64,000 nucleotides of DNA. It comes from Mesotoga sp. UBA6090. Lineage in GTDB: Bacteria; Thermotogota; Thermotogae; Petrotogales; Kosmotogaceae. The notes beneath the pieces are model-generated. The model searched no databases, was not told the origin of the DNA, and saw only the letters and a list, made by a program, of their open reading frames with translations. The translations under genes and the position numbers were made by a program. The stretch covers positions 1 to 64,000 of the forward strand of contig NZ_DIXC01000060.1 in assembly GCF_002435945.1 (NCBI RefSeq), given 5' to 3'. Positions 44,513-53,758 of the stretch are shown here, piece after piece; position 1 is the stretch's first letter, and each line of letters starts with the position of its first letter.

Positions 44513-44588
44513 TGGTGACTCGCGCGGGATTCGAACCCGCGACCCCCTGATTAAAAGTCAGGTGCTCTACCAGCTGAGCTAGCGAGTC
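44513..44588 (-). tRNA. tRNA-Lys (TTT)
   Basis: Minus-strand tRNA with acceptor GACTCGC/GCGAGTC, D-arm TAGCTCAGCTGGTAGAGC, anticodon loop CTTTTAA (TTT) in the CTGA stem, T-arm TTCGAAT and encoded CCA. It is the first gene of the three-tRNA operon. Confidence 0.95.
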
Positions 44589-44626
44589 GCTCCCACTTTC
44601 AGTCTCCAGCCTGCGCTGGCAGAAAG

Positions 44627-44655
44627 ATTATATCATCACATCATCTGCCGATCAA
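44627..44655 (-). promoter_or_regulatory. Promoter of the tRNA operon
   Basis: On the minus strand TTGATC (44655-44650) and a perfect TATAAT (44632-44627) are spaced by 17 bases. The start of tRNA-Lys is about 38 bases downstream of the -10 box. Confidence 0.75.
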
Positions 44656-44760
44656 GTGGAGAGAAATATTAAGAAAATGTGAAACAATACGGGCTGTCTG
44701 AAGGGGACGTCAGTAGAAAGACCAGCAACGAGATGTTAATATCTAGATAGGAGGTTTTGC

Positions 44761-45546
44761 ATGCTGTTACTTGCAGACATCGGAAACACGACAACCGTCT
44801 TTGGACTTGATAATGGAATGGATATTGGGGCAGTTTGGAGATTATCTTCCTCAAGGATTGAAACTGAGGATGAGCTCTTCGTGATCCTAGACGGATTACT
44901 GAGGAACAAGGGAAGTTCTCTCTCCGAGATAAGCGGACTGTGTGTAGCAAGCGTTGTTCCGAGACTCAATGGATCGGTGAATTACTTTGCCAGAAAATAC
45001 CTGTCGAAACCAGCAGTATTTATGAAGGCCGATGAATTCGTTTCAGTTGGACTCAGAACTGATAATCCTGCTGAAATCGGCGCGGATCGGCTGGCAAATG
45101 TAATTGGAGCAAGAGAATGTTACGGGGCAAACGCAATAGTCATCGACGTCGGAACGGCAATAACCATAGACATTCTTAAGGATGGGATCTTTGCAGGAGG
45201 CGCGATTCTTCCTGGTCCGGCAACGGCAATGTCTGCACTTTTCTCTCATACCGCCAAGCTTCCTGAAGTTGAGCTCTTTTTTGAAGATCACTACTTTGGA
45301 ACTAATACCGAAGATAACCTAAGAATCGGTATTGTAAATGGAACCTACTTTGCTCTCCAAGGAATCATAAGCAACATAATCAAAGAATTTGAAGAAAAGC
45401 CAAGAATCATAGGAACCGGTGGCGATGTCCGCCTGTTCATAAATAAAAGTGGTTTCATAGAAATCGACGATCCCATCCTGACCTTGAAGGGCTTAAGGTC
45501 TTACTACAACAGAGTGAAGTCAGTTGAAAAGAATACTACTGGTTAA
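44761..45546 (+). CDS. coaX: Type III pantothenate kinase
   Basis: The 261-residue protein shows the ASKHA-fold CoaX pattern: MLLLADIGNTTTVFGL for the phosphate loop, NPAEIGADRLANVIGA, VIDVGTAITIDIL and GGAILPG. It makes 4-phosphopantothenate, the first step of coenzyme A synthesis, and differs from type I/II enzymes in being insensitive to CoA feedback. The ATG follows GGAGG by 6 bases. The next gene begins 23 bases before its stop. Confidence 0.95.
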   Translation: MLLLADIGNTTTVFGLDNGMDIGAVWRLSSSRIETEDELFVILDGLLRNKGSSLSEISGLCVASVVPRLNGSVNYFARKYLSKPAVFMKADEFVSVGLRTDNPAEIGADRLANVIGARECYGANAIVIDVGTAITIDILKDGIFAGGAILPGPATAMSALFSHTAKLPEVELFFEDHYFGTNTEDNLRIGIVNGTYFALQGIISNIIKEFEEKPRIIGTGGDVRLFINKSGFIEIDDPILTLKGLRSYYNRVKSVEKNTTG

Positions 45547-46870
45547 CCCCTGGATCGAGGCTGTTTCGGCTTACGATTACTGGTTGAAGCCTCTAGGACT
45601 TCTCTATATTGCTTCTGCCCTCAAACATCTCGGCATTGAACCGGTTGTGATTGATTGTCTCGATAGATATGATCTTGAGCTTGTCTCATTTGGTGCCAGA
45701 CGGGGAGATAGACACTTCGGAACGGGGAAATTTCTGGAAGAGGAAATAGCCAAGCCTCACTCTATTGCATCAATTCCAAGGAAGTTCAAGAGATTCGGTT
45801 TCCCCGAGGAAGTCTTGCGAAGAAAACTTAGGGGGTCGGGAAGTGTAGATGGAGTATTCGTGACTTCGATGATGACTTACTGGCACTATGGAGTAAGCGA
45901 CACTATACGGGTAATTCGGGAGGAGAAGTCCGGTATTCCAATTCTGCTGGGCGGAGTTTATGCAACACTTCTTCCTGATCATGCCAGGCAATATTCTGGA
46001 GCAGATTTTGTTTGCCCCGGAACGGGAATGAAACCGCTTGAGAAAGCTCTTGCTTATCTTGGCATCGACAGTACACTGCAATTTGACTGGTTCGAAGACC
46101 TTGATCCCGATTATTCCATTTACGAATCTCCTCGCTATGCAGTTGTTATCACAAGTCTCGGCTGTCCATTCAGATGTACGTATTGCGCCAGTAGTTTTCT
46201 TTGGAACGGTTTTTTCAGTCGAGATTCAGTTAGGACTGCCGAATACATTGAGTTTCTAATAGAAACAAAGCATCTTTCCGACGTAGTCTTCTTCGACGAC
46301 GCCATTCTAGTAGGTAATGGGTTTAAAGAACTAATGCGCGAAATACAGAATCGCAGAATTGGAACAAGATTTCATTTGCCAAACGGTGTCCATGCCAGAT
46401 TTCTGGACATGGAGACTGCAGGTCTGATGTTCGAAAACAATTTCAAGACAATAAAGATCGGACTAGAGACTTCGGATCCAGCATTGCAAAACGCAACGGG
46501 TGGGAAAGTAAGTTCAAGAGATTTCTATCAAGCAATTCAAAACCTCTCTGAAGCCGGATTCACTTCTAGAGAAGTTAGTGCCTACATCATGATGAATCTT
46601 CCCGGCCAGAGCGAAAAGGATATTCTGAATTCACTTGAAGTCTGTGAAGAACTAGGAGTTAACCCGAGCGTTAACGAATTCACGCCGATTCCAGGCACGG
46701 CGCAATGGAAGGATCTGGTAGATAGAGGGATGTTTAATGAAGAAATTGATCCACTGCTTCTCGACAATTCGATTCTTCCTCACTGGTGGGAAGGGGGATT
46801 TTCTTTGAAAACCGTACAGAGATTGAAGGAAGCGGCGTGGTCGTTGCGGAGGAAATTAAGTGGAGAGTGA
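45524..46870 (+). CDS. Cobalamin-binding-type radical SAM protein
   Basis: The 448-residue protein has an N-terminal B12-binding-like Rossmann region (LLVNPW ... PLGLLYIASALKHLG, and GIPILLGGVYATLLPD) and a radical SAM domain with CPFRCTYC at about residue 211. This layout is shared by many methyltransferases and hopanoid-, antibiotic- or lipid-modifying enzymes; I cannot tell the reaction. The TTG start lies within coaX, and folK starts 11 bases before its stop, so this is one operon. The substrate is not clear from the neighbours, which serve cofactor synthesis. Confidence 0.85.
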   Translation: MKRILLVNPWIEAVSAYDYWLKPLGLLYIASALKHLGIEPVVIDCLDRYDLELVSFGARRGDRHFGTGKFLEEEIAKPHSIASIPRKFKRFGFPEEVLRRKLRGSGSVDGVFVTSMMTYWHYGVSDTIRVIREEKSGIPILLGGVYATLLPDHARQYSGADFVCPGTGMKPLEKALAYLGIDSTLQFDWFEDLDPDYSIYESPRYAVVITSLGCPFRCTYCASSFLWNGFFSRDSVRTAEYIEFLIETKHLSDVVFFDDAILVGNGFKELMREIQNRRIGTRFHLPNGVHARFLDMETAGLMFENNFKTIKIGLETSDPALQNATGGKVSSRDFYQAIQNLSEAGFTSREVSAYIMMNLPGQSEKDILNSLEVCEELGVNPSVNEFTPIPGTAQWKDLVDRGMFNEEIDPLLLDNSILPHWWEGGFSLKTVQRLKEAAWSLRRKLSGE

Positions 46871-47390
46871 TCTGTTCCTTGCCTTCGGTAGCAATATCGG
46901 AGACAGATTGCGTTACATTATCGAAGCCTTCAAGAGACTTACAGAAATGGAGCTGTTTCCCTCAGAAGTCTCCTCTCTCTATTATACTAAACCATACGGA
47001 AACACTGAACAAGAAGAATTCCTGAATTGCGTCGGAAAATTTCGACACACCGGAGACCCAGAAATCTTGCTAAGAGAAATAAAGACCGTTGAAAAGTCTG
47101 TGGGACGAGTAGAGCGATTTCGATGGGGTCCGAGAGAAATAGACATTGACATTATTCTTTTTGGAGAAACTGTTCTAACTACAAAGGAGCTTACAATTCC
47201 CCACAACGATATAATTAAGAGGAAATTCGTTCTGGTTCCTTTGCTTGAAATAGAAAGCGAGATCAGAGATCCCAGAAATGGAGTCTTGTTTTCAAATCAT
47301 TTAGAGAGATTGGGGCATGAAAACTGGCCCAAGATCTATATGAAAGCTAACTCCTTTAGAACACTCATAGAACGGGAGGTGAAGAAATGA
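46860..47390 (+). CDS. folK: 6-hydroxymethyl-7,8-dihydropterin pyrophosphokinase
   Basis: The 176-residue protein fits FolK: LAFGSNIGDRLRYI at the N-terminus, YYTKPYGNTEQEEFLNCV, the catalytic RWGPREIDIDIILFG with the two Asp that bind magnesium, and IPHNDIIKRKFVLVPL. It transfers pyrophosphate from ATP to the pterin in folate synthesis. The GTG start overlaps the upstream radical SAM gene, and the stop overlaps the lipoprotein gene by 4 bases. No other folate gene is in the window, which is unusual but not unknown. Confidence 0.93.
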   Translation: MESDLFLAFGSNIGDRLRYIIEAFKRLTEMELFPSEVSSLYYTKPYGNTEQEEFLNCVGKFRHTGDPEILLREIKTVEKSVGRVERFRWGPREIDIDIILFGETVLTTKELTIPHNDIIKRKFVLVPLLEIESEIRDPRNGVLFSNHLERLGHENWPKIYMKANSFRTLIEREVKK

Positions 47391-47896
47391 GAATTAGACT
47401 ACCCCACATAACGGCAGCACTTGTTATTCTGATAATCTTTATTTCTTCCTGCGGAACCTCACGGTCGGAACTGGTGCCGGGACGATTTGCAGGATTCACA
47501 CTAAGTGAATATATGGACATCTCTACCTTAACTAGTGTTGGCGGCAAAGTTCTGGACCTCAGTTTAGATGATACTGCTCTGCTTCTTCAAAAAGAGTTCG
47601 CTAAGGGAACAAGAAGGTTCAGTGTTTATGTAACAAAATTCGAAAACGCCTCTCAAAGCACGGGTTTTTGGTATACCCTAATTGGAGATGTCTCAAGTGA
47701 ACTGAGAGCAGTTGTAAGTGCAATTCCCTGGGTTTATGGAGAGTTTTCTGGGGAGATCGATGAAGGCTACATCAAAACGTGGTTTTCCGGGAAATGGTTG
47801 TATCTTTTTCTGGGAAACACAAAGGAAGAAGTGAATTCCGCTGTGGATGCTTTCAAAGAGTTCGAGAGAAGCCTGGTGAGATCTGTTGAATCGTAA
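47387..47896 (+). CDS. Small lipoprotein of unknown function
   Basis: The 169-residue product has a signal sequence with lipobox FISSC (Cys about residue 22), so it is likely lipid-anchored outside the cytoplasm. The remainder holds a segment RRFSVYVTKFENASQSTGFW that resembles the sort of beta-rich domain in DUF-type lipoproteins; I do not recognise it. The ATG overlaps folK by 4 bases (ATGA), and the next radical SAM gene begins inside its end. It is therefore part of the coaX-folK operon, with no obvious link to its function. Confidence 0.72.
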   Translation: MRIRLPHITAALVILIIFISSCGTSRSELVPGRFAGFTLSEYMDISTLTSVGGKVLDLSLDDTALLLQKEFAKGTRRFSVYVTKFENASQSTGFWYTLIGDVSSELRAVVSAIPWVYGEFSGEIDEGYIKTWFSGKWLYLFLGNTKEEVNSAVDAFKEFERSLVRSVES

Positions 47897-48785
47897 GCCC
47901 TATAACGATCTAAAGACTCATTTAAGGCTTAAATACGGAGAACCTGTTCACAGGGTTCCCATTGATGCGGGTTTTTCTTGCCCACACAAAATCAATGGGA
48001 CAGGAGGCTGCATATATTGTGATCCTTCAGGAAGCGGATTTTCAATCGACTCGAATCTTTCGCTTAGAGAACAACTGGAACAAAGGATATCACTGCTCAG
48101 AAAGAAAGGCATTCACAAGTTCATGGCATATTTTCAGGCAAATTCAAATACATTCGCTCCCACTGAGAGACTTCGAAAAATCTACCGCGAAGCAATTATT
48201 GATGATGTTGTTGTTCTTGACATATCTACGAGACCTGATCTTGTCTCTGACGATGTGCTCGATCTTCTTGAGGAATTCACAAAAGAAGTCGATGTAATTC
48301 TTGAACTGGGACTACAAAGCATTAATCCAAATACTCTGAAAGCAATCAACAGAGGGCATACTCTATCACATTTCATCGATTCGTCCTTGAGAGCCAAGAA
48401 CAGGGGCATAGAGCTTGTGGCTCACGTGATAGTTAATCTTCCCTGGGATACAGAGGAGGATGTGTCTGAGGCGGCAAGGCTGATATCAGTGCTGCGAATT
48501 GATGGAGTCAAAATTCACTCTCTATATGTGGCTGAAGGTACCGAACTGGCAAGACAGTTTCGAGCAGGAGAAGTCAAAATCGGGACTTTGGAGCAGTTTT
48601 TGGAGCGAGTAGTTGTCTTCCTTGAGAACCTCAATAGTGAAGTGATTGTGCATAGACTTGTTTCAGACCCTCCATTTGAGGGTACTCTTTTTGGAAACTG
48701 GGGGATGTCAAAAATCAAGCTCTTGAATATGATTGAGAGAAAGATGATAATTGAAGGTAGAAGTCAGGGCTGCAAGGCTTTATAG
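47886..48785 (+). CDS. YhcC-like radical SAM protein (TIGR01212 type)
   Basis: The 299-residue protein starts with YNDLKTHLRLKYGEPVHRVP and has the family cluster region SCPHKINGTGGCIYC, then FMAYFQANSNTFAP and LELGLQSINPNTLKAINRGH, all typical of the YhcC/TIGR01212 group. The reaction is not established. The TTG start lies 11 bases inside the lipoprotein gene. The RNase P RNA begins 8 bases after its stop. Confidence 0.92.
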   Translation: MNRKPYNDLKTHLRLKYGEPVHRVPIDAGFSCPHKINGTGGCIYCDPSGSGFSIDSNLSLREQLEQRISLLRKKGIHKFMAYFQANSNTFAPTERLRKIYREAIIDDVVVLDISTRPDLVSDDVLDLLEEFTKEVDVILELGLQSINPNTLKAINRGHTLSHFIDSSLRAKNRGIELVAHVIVNLPWDTEEDVSEAARLISVLRIDGVKIHSLYVAEGTELARQFRAGEVKIGTLEQFLERVVVFLENLNSEVIVHRLVSDPPFEGTLFGNWGMSKIKLLNMIERKMIIEGRSQGCKAL

Positions 48786-48793
48786 ATTTCGTT

Positions 48794-49123
48794 GGGAAGC
48801 GAAATGTGTGACCGCGGATTATCCGAGGAAAGTCCGGACTCCATGGGCAGGGACGCTGGGTAATACCCAGGGAGAGTGATCTCCGGAAAGGGCCATAGAA
48901 AATGAAACCGCCTTCGGGCAAGGATGGAAAGGTGAAGGTAAGAGCTCACCGGCTGTCGGGTGATCGGCAGGCCTGGTAACCCCCGTCTGGAGCAAGTCCA
49001 AGCAGAAAGGGTCTGAGGTTGCCCACCGAACCCCTTTCGGGTAGGATGCTTGAGGGTCGTGGCAACATGACTCCCAGATAGATGGTCACAATAACAGGAT
49101 CCGGCTTACGGTTTCGCTTCCCT
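48794..49123 (+). ncRNA. rnpB: RNase P RNA (class A)
   Basis: About 330 nucleotides with the universal core: GAGGAAAGTCCGGACT at 48824-48839 and ACAGGATCCGGCTTAC at 49094-49109. The ends form the P1 helix: GGGAAGCGAAA (48794-48804) pairs with TTTCGCTTCCC (49113-49123). The tract with GAAGGTAAGAGCTCACCGG and the GGGTCTGAGGTTGCCCACC segment are also typical of type A bacterial RNAs. A run of T follows at about 49127-49133. It is the catalytic RNA that matures tRNA 5' ends, including the zero-spacer Lys-Leu pair at 44512. Confidence 0.97.
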
Positions 49124-49143
49124 ATTCTTTTTTGGAGTGACCA

Positions 49144-50886
49144 ATGAATATTCCAATGACTAAAAGAGAGATGGATCAAAGAGGCTGGTCTTTTCTCGAC
49201 ATAATTCTTATCACAGGCGATGCTTTTATTGATCATCCATCATTTGGATCGGCAATAATCGCCAGAGTTCTTGAATCTGCAGGCTGGAAAGTAGGCGTGA
49301 TTTCGCAGCCGGACTGGCGAACAACTGCAGACATCTCAGCACTGGGGAGACCAAAACTCTTCTTCGGCATAACCTCCGGAAATGTTGATTCTATGGTTGC
49401 AAACTACACCTCGACCGGAAGAAAGAGGAAGAGCGATGATTACACTCCTGGCGGGATTGGCGGAAAGAGACCTGATCGTGCAACTACAGTCTATTCGAAT
49501 TTGATAAGGCAGGCTTTCAAAGACACTTTCGTTGTTATCGGAGGAATAGAGGCAAGCTTGAGAAGGTTCTCTCATTATGACTGGTGGAGCAACAAAATAA
49601 GAAAGTCTATTCTTCTTGACTCTAAAGCAGATTTGCTTGTATATGGAATGGGTGAGAAACCCGTCACCGAAATTGCCAGGAGAATCTCAGAATTAGGAGA
49701 AATCCCCAAAGACGTCGAAGGAACGGTTTTCTGGTCGAGCTCAAAACCAAATGGAGTTGAGCTTCCCTCTCATGAAGAAGTCTTACTTGACAAAAGGAAG
49801 TACTTCAGACTCACAAGAATCATTCACGAAGAGACGGACCCTGTAAGGGGGACCTGTCTTTATCAGCTTCAGGACAATAGATATGTTGTACAGAACAAAC
49901 CCCCACAGGTAAGTTCACAGGAATTGGATTCTTTCTATTCTCTTCCCTTCAGTAGAAGAGTACACCCTCTGTCTCTCTCTAAGGGAAAAGTCAAGGCAAT
50001 TGAGACCGTTCAAAATTCGATAACGAGTCATAGGGGTTGCTACGGTGAGTGTAACTTCTGCGCGATCGCGACTCATCAGGGAAGAACAGTAGTCTCGAGA
50101 AGAGAAGACTCAATAATCAAAGAGATCGAAATTCTTACCAAAGACACCGAATTCCATGGAACTATAACCGATATCGGCGGTCCGACAGCAAATATGTATG
50201 GATTCGAGTGCTCTGCAAAGGAAAAAGCCGGGGCTTGTACTGATAGAAGGTGTCTTTTCCCGGAAGTCTGTCGTTCTCTTAGACCCGATCACACCAGATA
50301 CCTCAATCTTTTGAGAAGAGCAAAGAAACTTCCGGGGGTTAAGCATGTTTTCGTCTCTTCTGGAATTAGGTACGATCTCATTCTCAGCGATGGAAAATCC
50401 GGAAGGGGCTTCCTCAAAGAATTGATCGAAAATCATACCTCCGGACAATTAAAAATAGCACCCGAACACTCCGTTGATCATGTTCTGAAGCAGATGGGAA
50501 AACCATCAAAAAAGGCACTTCGTGATTTTCTGAGAGAAGTAAGTCTTCTCTCAAGTAGAAATGGATTCACTATCGGATATTTTATTGCTGCTCATCCGGG
50601 ATGCACGATACAGGACATGGCCGAACTGAAGAAATTCGTGAGCAAGGAAATGCATTACAACCCAGAGCAGGTTCAGATATTCACACCTACACCGGCAACG
50701 TACTCCACAGCGATGTACTACACAGGAATTGCCTCGGAAGATGGCGACAGAATCTTCGTGGAGAAGTCGGCCTCAGGAAGAAGAGAACAGAAAGACATTC
50801 TCACGAAAAAGGAGAACCTAAAGCGAGAATCTGAGGAGAATATAGGCGGTACCGGCAACAAGTGTCATAATCGTCACAGGCATTGA
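49144..50886 (+). CDS. ygiQ: YgiQ-family radical SAM protein
   Basis: The 580-residue protein matches YgiQ (UPF0313): ILITGDAFIDHPSFG at the N-terminus, GGIGGKRPDRATTVYSNLIRQ split by its core, FVVIGGIEASLRR, the radical SAM motif CYGECNFCAI at about residue 300, and TVVSRREDSI. The reaction is unknown. The C-terminus overlaps the convergent transporter gene by 69 bases, so the last two dozen residues are probably less conserved and the exact end is worth checking. Start ATG 49144 lies 20 bases after the rnpB end. Confidence 0.92.
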   Translation: MNIPMTKREMDQRGWSFLDIILITGDAFIDHPSFGSAIIARVLESAGWKVGVISQPDWRTTADISALGRPKLFFGITSGNVDSMVANYTSTGRKRKSDDYTPGGIGGKRPDRATTVYSNLIRQAFKDTFVVIGGIEASLRRFSHYDWWSNKIRKSILLDSKADLLVYGMGEKPVTEIARRISELGEIPKDVEGTVFWSSSKPNGVELPSHEEVLLDKRKYFRLTRIIHEETDPVRGTCLYQLQDNRYVVQNKPPQVSSQELDSFYSLPFSRRVHPLSLSKGKVKAIETVQNSITSHRGCYGECNFCAIATHQGRTVVSRREDSIIKEIEILTKDTEFHGTITDIGGPTANMYGFECSAKEKAGACTDRRCLFPEVCRSLRPDHTRYLNLLRRAKKLPGVKHVFVSSGIRYDLILSDGKSGRGFLKELIENHTSGQLKIAPEHSVDHVLKQMGKPSKKALRDFLREVSLLSSRNGFTIGYFIAAHPGCTIQDMAELKKFVSKEMHYNPEQVQIFTPTPATYSTAMYYTGIASEDGDRIFVEKSASGRREQKDILTKKENLKRESEENIGGTGNKCHNRHRH

Positions 50887-52092
50887 AAATCTCAAAAAAT
50901 CTCCGTATGTGAGACTCTCCTTCGAGTGTTTTTCTATCAGCCCCACTCCAACCATATTGGCAGCTGCACCGGCAATCGAGAAACTCCCTCCAAAACAGGC
51001 CGAGATTGAGATTACCCACCAAATCTCGACAGGAACACTGTAATTTGCCGTTATTCCCTGTATAACGGGAATCATAAAAGTGACTGCGGGGACCGCGCCT
51101 ATGAAGCCGCTCATTACTGCTGACAACCAGTAAAGGGTTAGAAACAGCACTACTCTATTACCCGAGAGTGTACCCAGAAGACCGGATATAAAGGAAGTAA
51201 TACCAACCTCTTGTAGAGCAAATGCGAGAACAAAGAGCCCGATGAAGAAGAAGATAGTATCCCATTCGATATCCTCGGACAGACTAGAAAAACCTTTCCC
51301 ATTTAGAATCATCGCCGCGGCAGCACCTGCAAGAGCGACGAGAGAAGGCTCGATTCCAATCAACCCATGGAGAAGAAAACCTGCGATGACTCCAAAAAAC
51401 ACTGCAAGTGATTTATAGAAAGCCGATTTTGAGACTATAGCCTTGTTGGGATCCATACTGGCAAGGCGCTGAAGCTTATCTCCCATTGATCTGTAATCCT
51501 TAAAGACCTTTCTATCAAGGTATATAACAGTTATTAGAAGGGCAATGAGAGTGATTGGCCCATCAAACCTGAGAAAATCCATGAATCCAAATCCACTTGC
51601 GGAACCGATTAAAATGTTTGGTGGATCTCCGATTAAAGTCGCTGTACCGCCGATATTTGCTGAAAGAACTCCCGCCAGCAAAAACATTCGTGGTGAGACT
51701 TCGAGCGCATCGGCAACGAGGAAAATTATCGGTGCAAAGAGGAGTATCGTTGTGACGTTGTCAAGAAAGGCGGAGAAAAGAGCAATTGTAACCATGAAGA
51801 ATATCAGAAGAGCTCTTACGTTACCCTTAGAGACTCTAACAACATGCACTGCAACGAATTCGAAGAACCCCGTTGTTCTTAGCGTACCGACTACTATCAT
51901 CATCCCAATGAGGATACTTATTGTATTGAAATCAACAAGATAACCGAGCTCCTTCATATCGAAGTCCGGAATTACCTTTGACAGAAGTATTAAGATTCCC
52001 GCAGTAAAGGCGACTGTGGATCTATTGAATTTCCCCGAAATAATGAGATAATACGCAACAACGAAAACAATCAGCACAAACAACAACTGCAA
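50818..52092 (-). CDS. ArsB/NhaD-superfamily ion transporter
   Basis: The 424-residue protein has about eleven membrane helices. Signature loops are DNVTTILLFAPI, NIGGTATLIGDPPNILIG, and a second half repeat with GSFSIAGAAANMV. This is the ArsB/NhaD/CitM-like ion transporter superfamily. Whether it moves arsenite, sodium or an organic anion cannot be read from the sequence. TTG 52092 is preferred as start because AGGGGTGA precedes it by 5 bases; the in-frame region upstream of 52092 is not membrane-like. Its end overlaps the convergent ygiQ gene. Confidence 0.85.
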   Translation of the reverse strand: MQLLFVLIVFVVAYYLIISGKFNRSTVAFTAGILILLSKVIPDFDMKELGYLVDFNTISILIGMMIVVGTLRTTGFFEFVAVHVVRVSKGNVRALLIFFMVTIALFSAFLDNVTTILLFAPIIFLVADALEVSPRMFLLAGVLSANIGGTATLIGDPPNILIGSASGFGFMDFLRFDGPITLIALLITVIYLDRKVFKDYRSMGDKLQRLASMDPNKAIVSKSAFYKSLAVFFGVIAGFLLHGLIGIEPSLVALAGAAAAMILNGKGFSSLSEDIEWDTIFFFIGLFVLAFALQEVGITSFISGLLGTLSGNRVVLFLTLYWLSAVMSGFIGAVPAVTFMIPVIQGITANYSVPVEIWWVISISACFGGSFSIAGAAANMVGVGLIEKHSKESLTYGDFLRFSMPVTIMTLVAGTAYILLRFSL

Positions 52093-52216
52093 CAAACTCA
52101 CCCCTGAAAAACATAACTCTATCAGTATATCACCTTCTAATTTTTTGAACAATGAATTCGGCCGATCAGTCAAATTAGTTACCGGAGTAGCCAAAACGAA
52201 GAAGGAGGTCAGAGTT

Positions 52217-53617
52217 ATGAGGAAAGTTCTTGTAGTTGTGGTTGTTGTTCTGTTATCAGTGGCTTCTCTGGCCCTGGTTAATGAAGGCTACGAGAGTCCC
52301 GTGGTCAACGTAGTTCAAGCGGCAGGACCAGCAGTAGTGAAAATAGACGTCGAAGCCACCAGAAAGTATTCAATAACTGATCCTTTTGGGTTTGAGGATT
52401 TCTTTAGGCGTTTCTTTGGAGAGATCCCGGATCAGAAAGTGTCAGGCGTTGGTTCTGGATTCATTTTCAGCAAAGATGGGTACATTTTCACCAACGAACA
52501 CGTTGTTTCTGGTGCCGAAAAAATCACAGTGTCTATGCTCGATGGAAACTCCTATCCAGCGAAGTACATTGGGGGAGATGCAGAGCTGGACATTGCGGTT
52601 ATTAAGATTGATCCCGATGGGATTGATCTTCCAACAGTAGAACTCGGCAAATCCGACTCACTTAGGATAGGGGAATGGGCAATTGCAATCGGTAATCCTT
52701 TCGGACTTAAACACACTGTAACTCTCGGTGTAATCAGCGCAGTCGGAAGGCAGTTGCCAAAACCCGATGGAAACGGTGTCTATTCGAATTTGATCCAGAC
52801 CGATGCGGCAATTAACCCCGGCAATAGCGGGGGACCTTTGTTGAATATCCACGGTCAGGTTATCGGGATAAACACCGCCATAATCTCCCCCGACGTAGGA
52901 ACTTCACTAGGCTTTGCAATACCTATAGATGTAGCTATGAGATTCGTTGATTCGATAATTGAAACGGGATCGGTTCATAGAGCCTATCTTGGAGTCTATA
53001 TGGATACTGTTACAGAGGCTATCTCAAGATCGCTTGGACTAAAAGTCGAAAGTGGCGCTCTCATTACCGATGTAGTCCCGGGCTCTGCAGCTGAGAAGGC
53101 CGGAGTGAAACCTCAAGACGTGATTATCGGTTTTGAAAATCTCGAGATTACAAATTCCTCTGAACTGAGGGCAGCCGTTCTTAATTACCCGGCAGGTTCT
53201 GAGGTAAAGATTACAATCGATAGATTTGGAGAGAGAATTGTGCTAACGGCGGTTCTGGGATCGCTTTCTCAAGAGAGTGAATCCTCATCAACTGACGACC
53301 TTGAGGAGTCTAAGACCTTTGAAAGCTCTTTGGGAGTCTCTGTTTCCGAGATAACCCCAGAAGACAGGGAACGGCTTGGATTGCCTGCAGAATTCAGAGG
53401 CATAGTTGTAAGAAAGGTTGATTCAGAAGGAATAATCTACAGACTCGGTATTAGCAAAGATGACGTGATCACCCGTTTGAGCATAAATGGCAATCAGGAA
53501 CCGATAGAGAATGTGAACGATTTCAAGGCACATACCGAAAAGATCAAGAAGGGAGACTACGTGGCATTCTTTGTTTATAGAAGTGGCGTGAGATTCGTAG
53601 CTTCTTTCCAGTTCTAA
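52217..53617 (+). CDS. htrA: HtrA/DegP-type periplasmic serine protease
   Basis: The 466-residue protein has a signal or anchor helix (LVVVVVVLLSVASLAL), a trypsin-like domain with His (FTNEHVVSGA), Asp (ELDIAVIKI) and Ser (NPGNSGGPLL), and two PDZ domains (the first at GSALITDVVPGSAAEKAGV, the second at FRGIVVRKVDSEGIIYRLG). It should degrade or refold damaged exported proteins. The ATG follows GGAGGTCAGAG. A terminator pair is placed after the stop. The gene is divergent from the transporter, and the two share about 125 bases of upstream DNA. Confidence 0.95.
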   Translation: MRKVLVVVVVVLLSVASLALVNEGYESPVVNVVQAAGPAVVKIDVEATRKYSITDPFGFEDFFRRFFGEIPDQKVSGVGSGFIFSKDGYIFTNEHVVSGAEKITVSMLDGNSYPAKYIGGDAELDIAVIKIDPDGIDLPTVELGKSDSLRIGEWAIAIGNPFGLKHTVTLGVISAVGRQLPKPDGNGVYSNLIQTDAAINPGNSGGPLLNIHGQVIGINTAIISPDVGTSLGFAIPIDVAMRFVDSIIETGSVHRAYLGVYMDTVTEAISRSLGLKVESGALITDVVPGSAAEKAGVKPQDVIIGFENLEITNSSELRAAVLNYPAGSEVKITIDRFGERIVLTAVLGSLSQESESSSTDDLEESKTFESSLGVSVSEITPEDRERLGLPAEFRGIVVRKVDSEGIIYRLGISKDDVITRLSINGNQEPIENVNDFKAHTEKIKKGDYVAFFVYRSGVRFVASFQF

Positions 53618-53666
53618 AACAGAAATGCCGCCACCCATTAAAGGTGACGGCTTACCCCCTTTAATC

Positions 53667-53715
53667 CCCCTGTGCAGGATTAACGCCTAGATTATAGCAC
53701 AGGGGTTTTTTCTTT
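53667..53715 (+). terminator. Terminator after htrA
   Basis: CCCCTGTGC (53667-53675) pairs with GCACAGGGG (53697-53705), followed by TTTTTTCTTT. A second, smaller hairpin at 53627-53651 (GCCG ... CGGC) lies between it and the htrA stop. Confidence 0.88.
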
Positions 53716-53758
53716 CCAAAATCATCTCTTGAATAGATTTAATTATGATGCATTACGA

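Noticed and set aside
44287..44550. Plus-strand open frame of 87 codons across the tRNA cluster
   Set aside because: It is the antisense translation of tRNA genes (the GFEPATP-type phrases come from T-arm sequence), a classic false gene.
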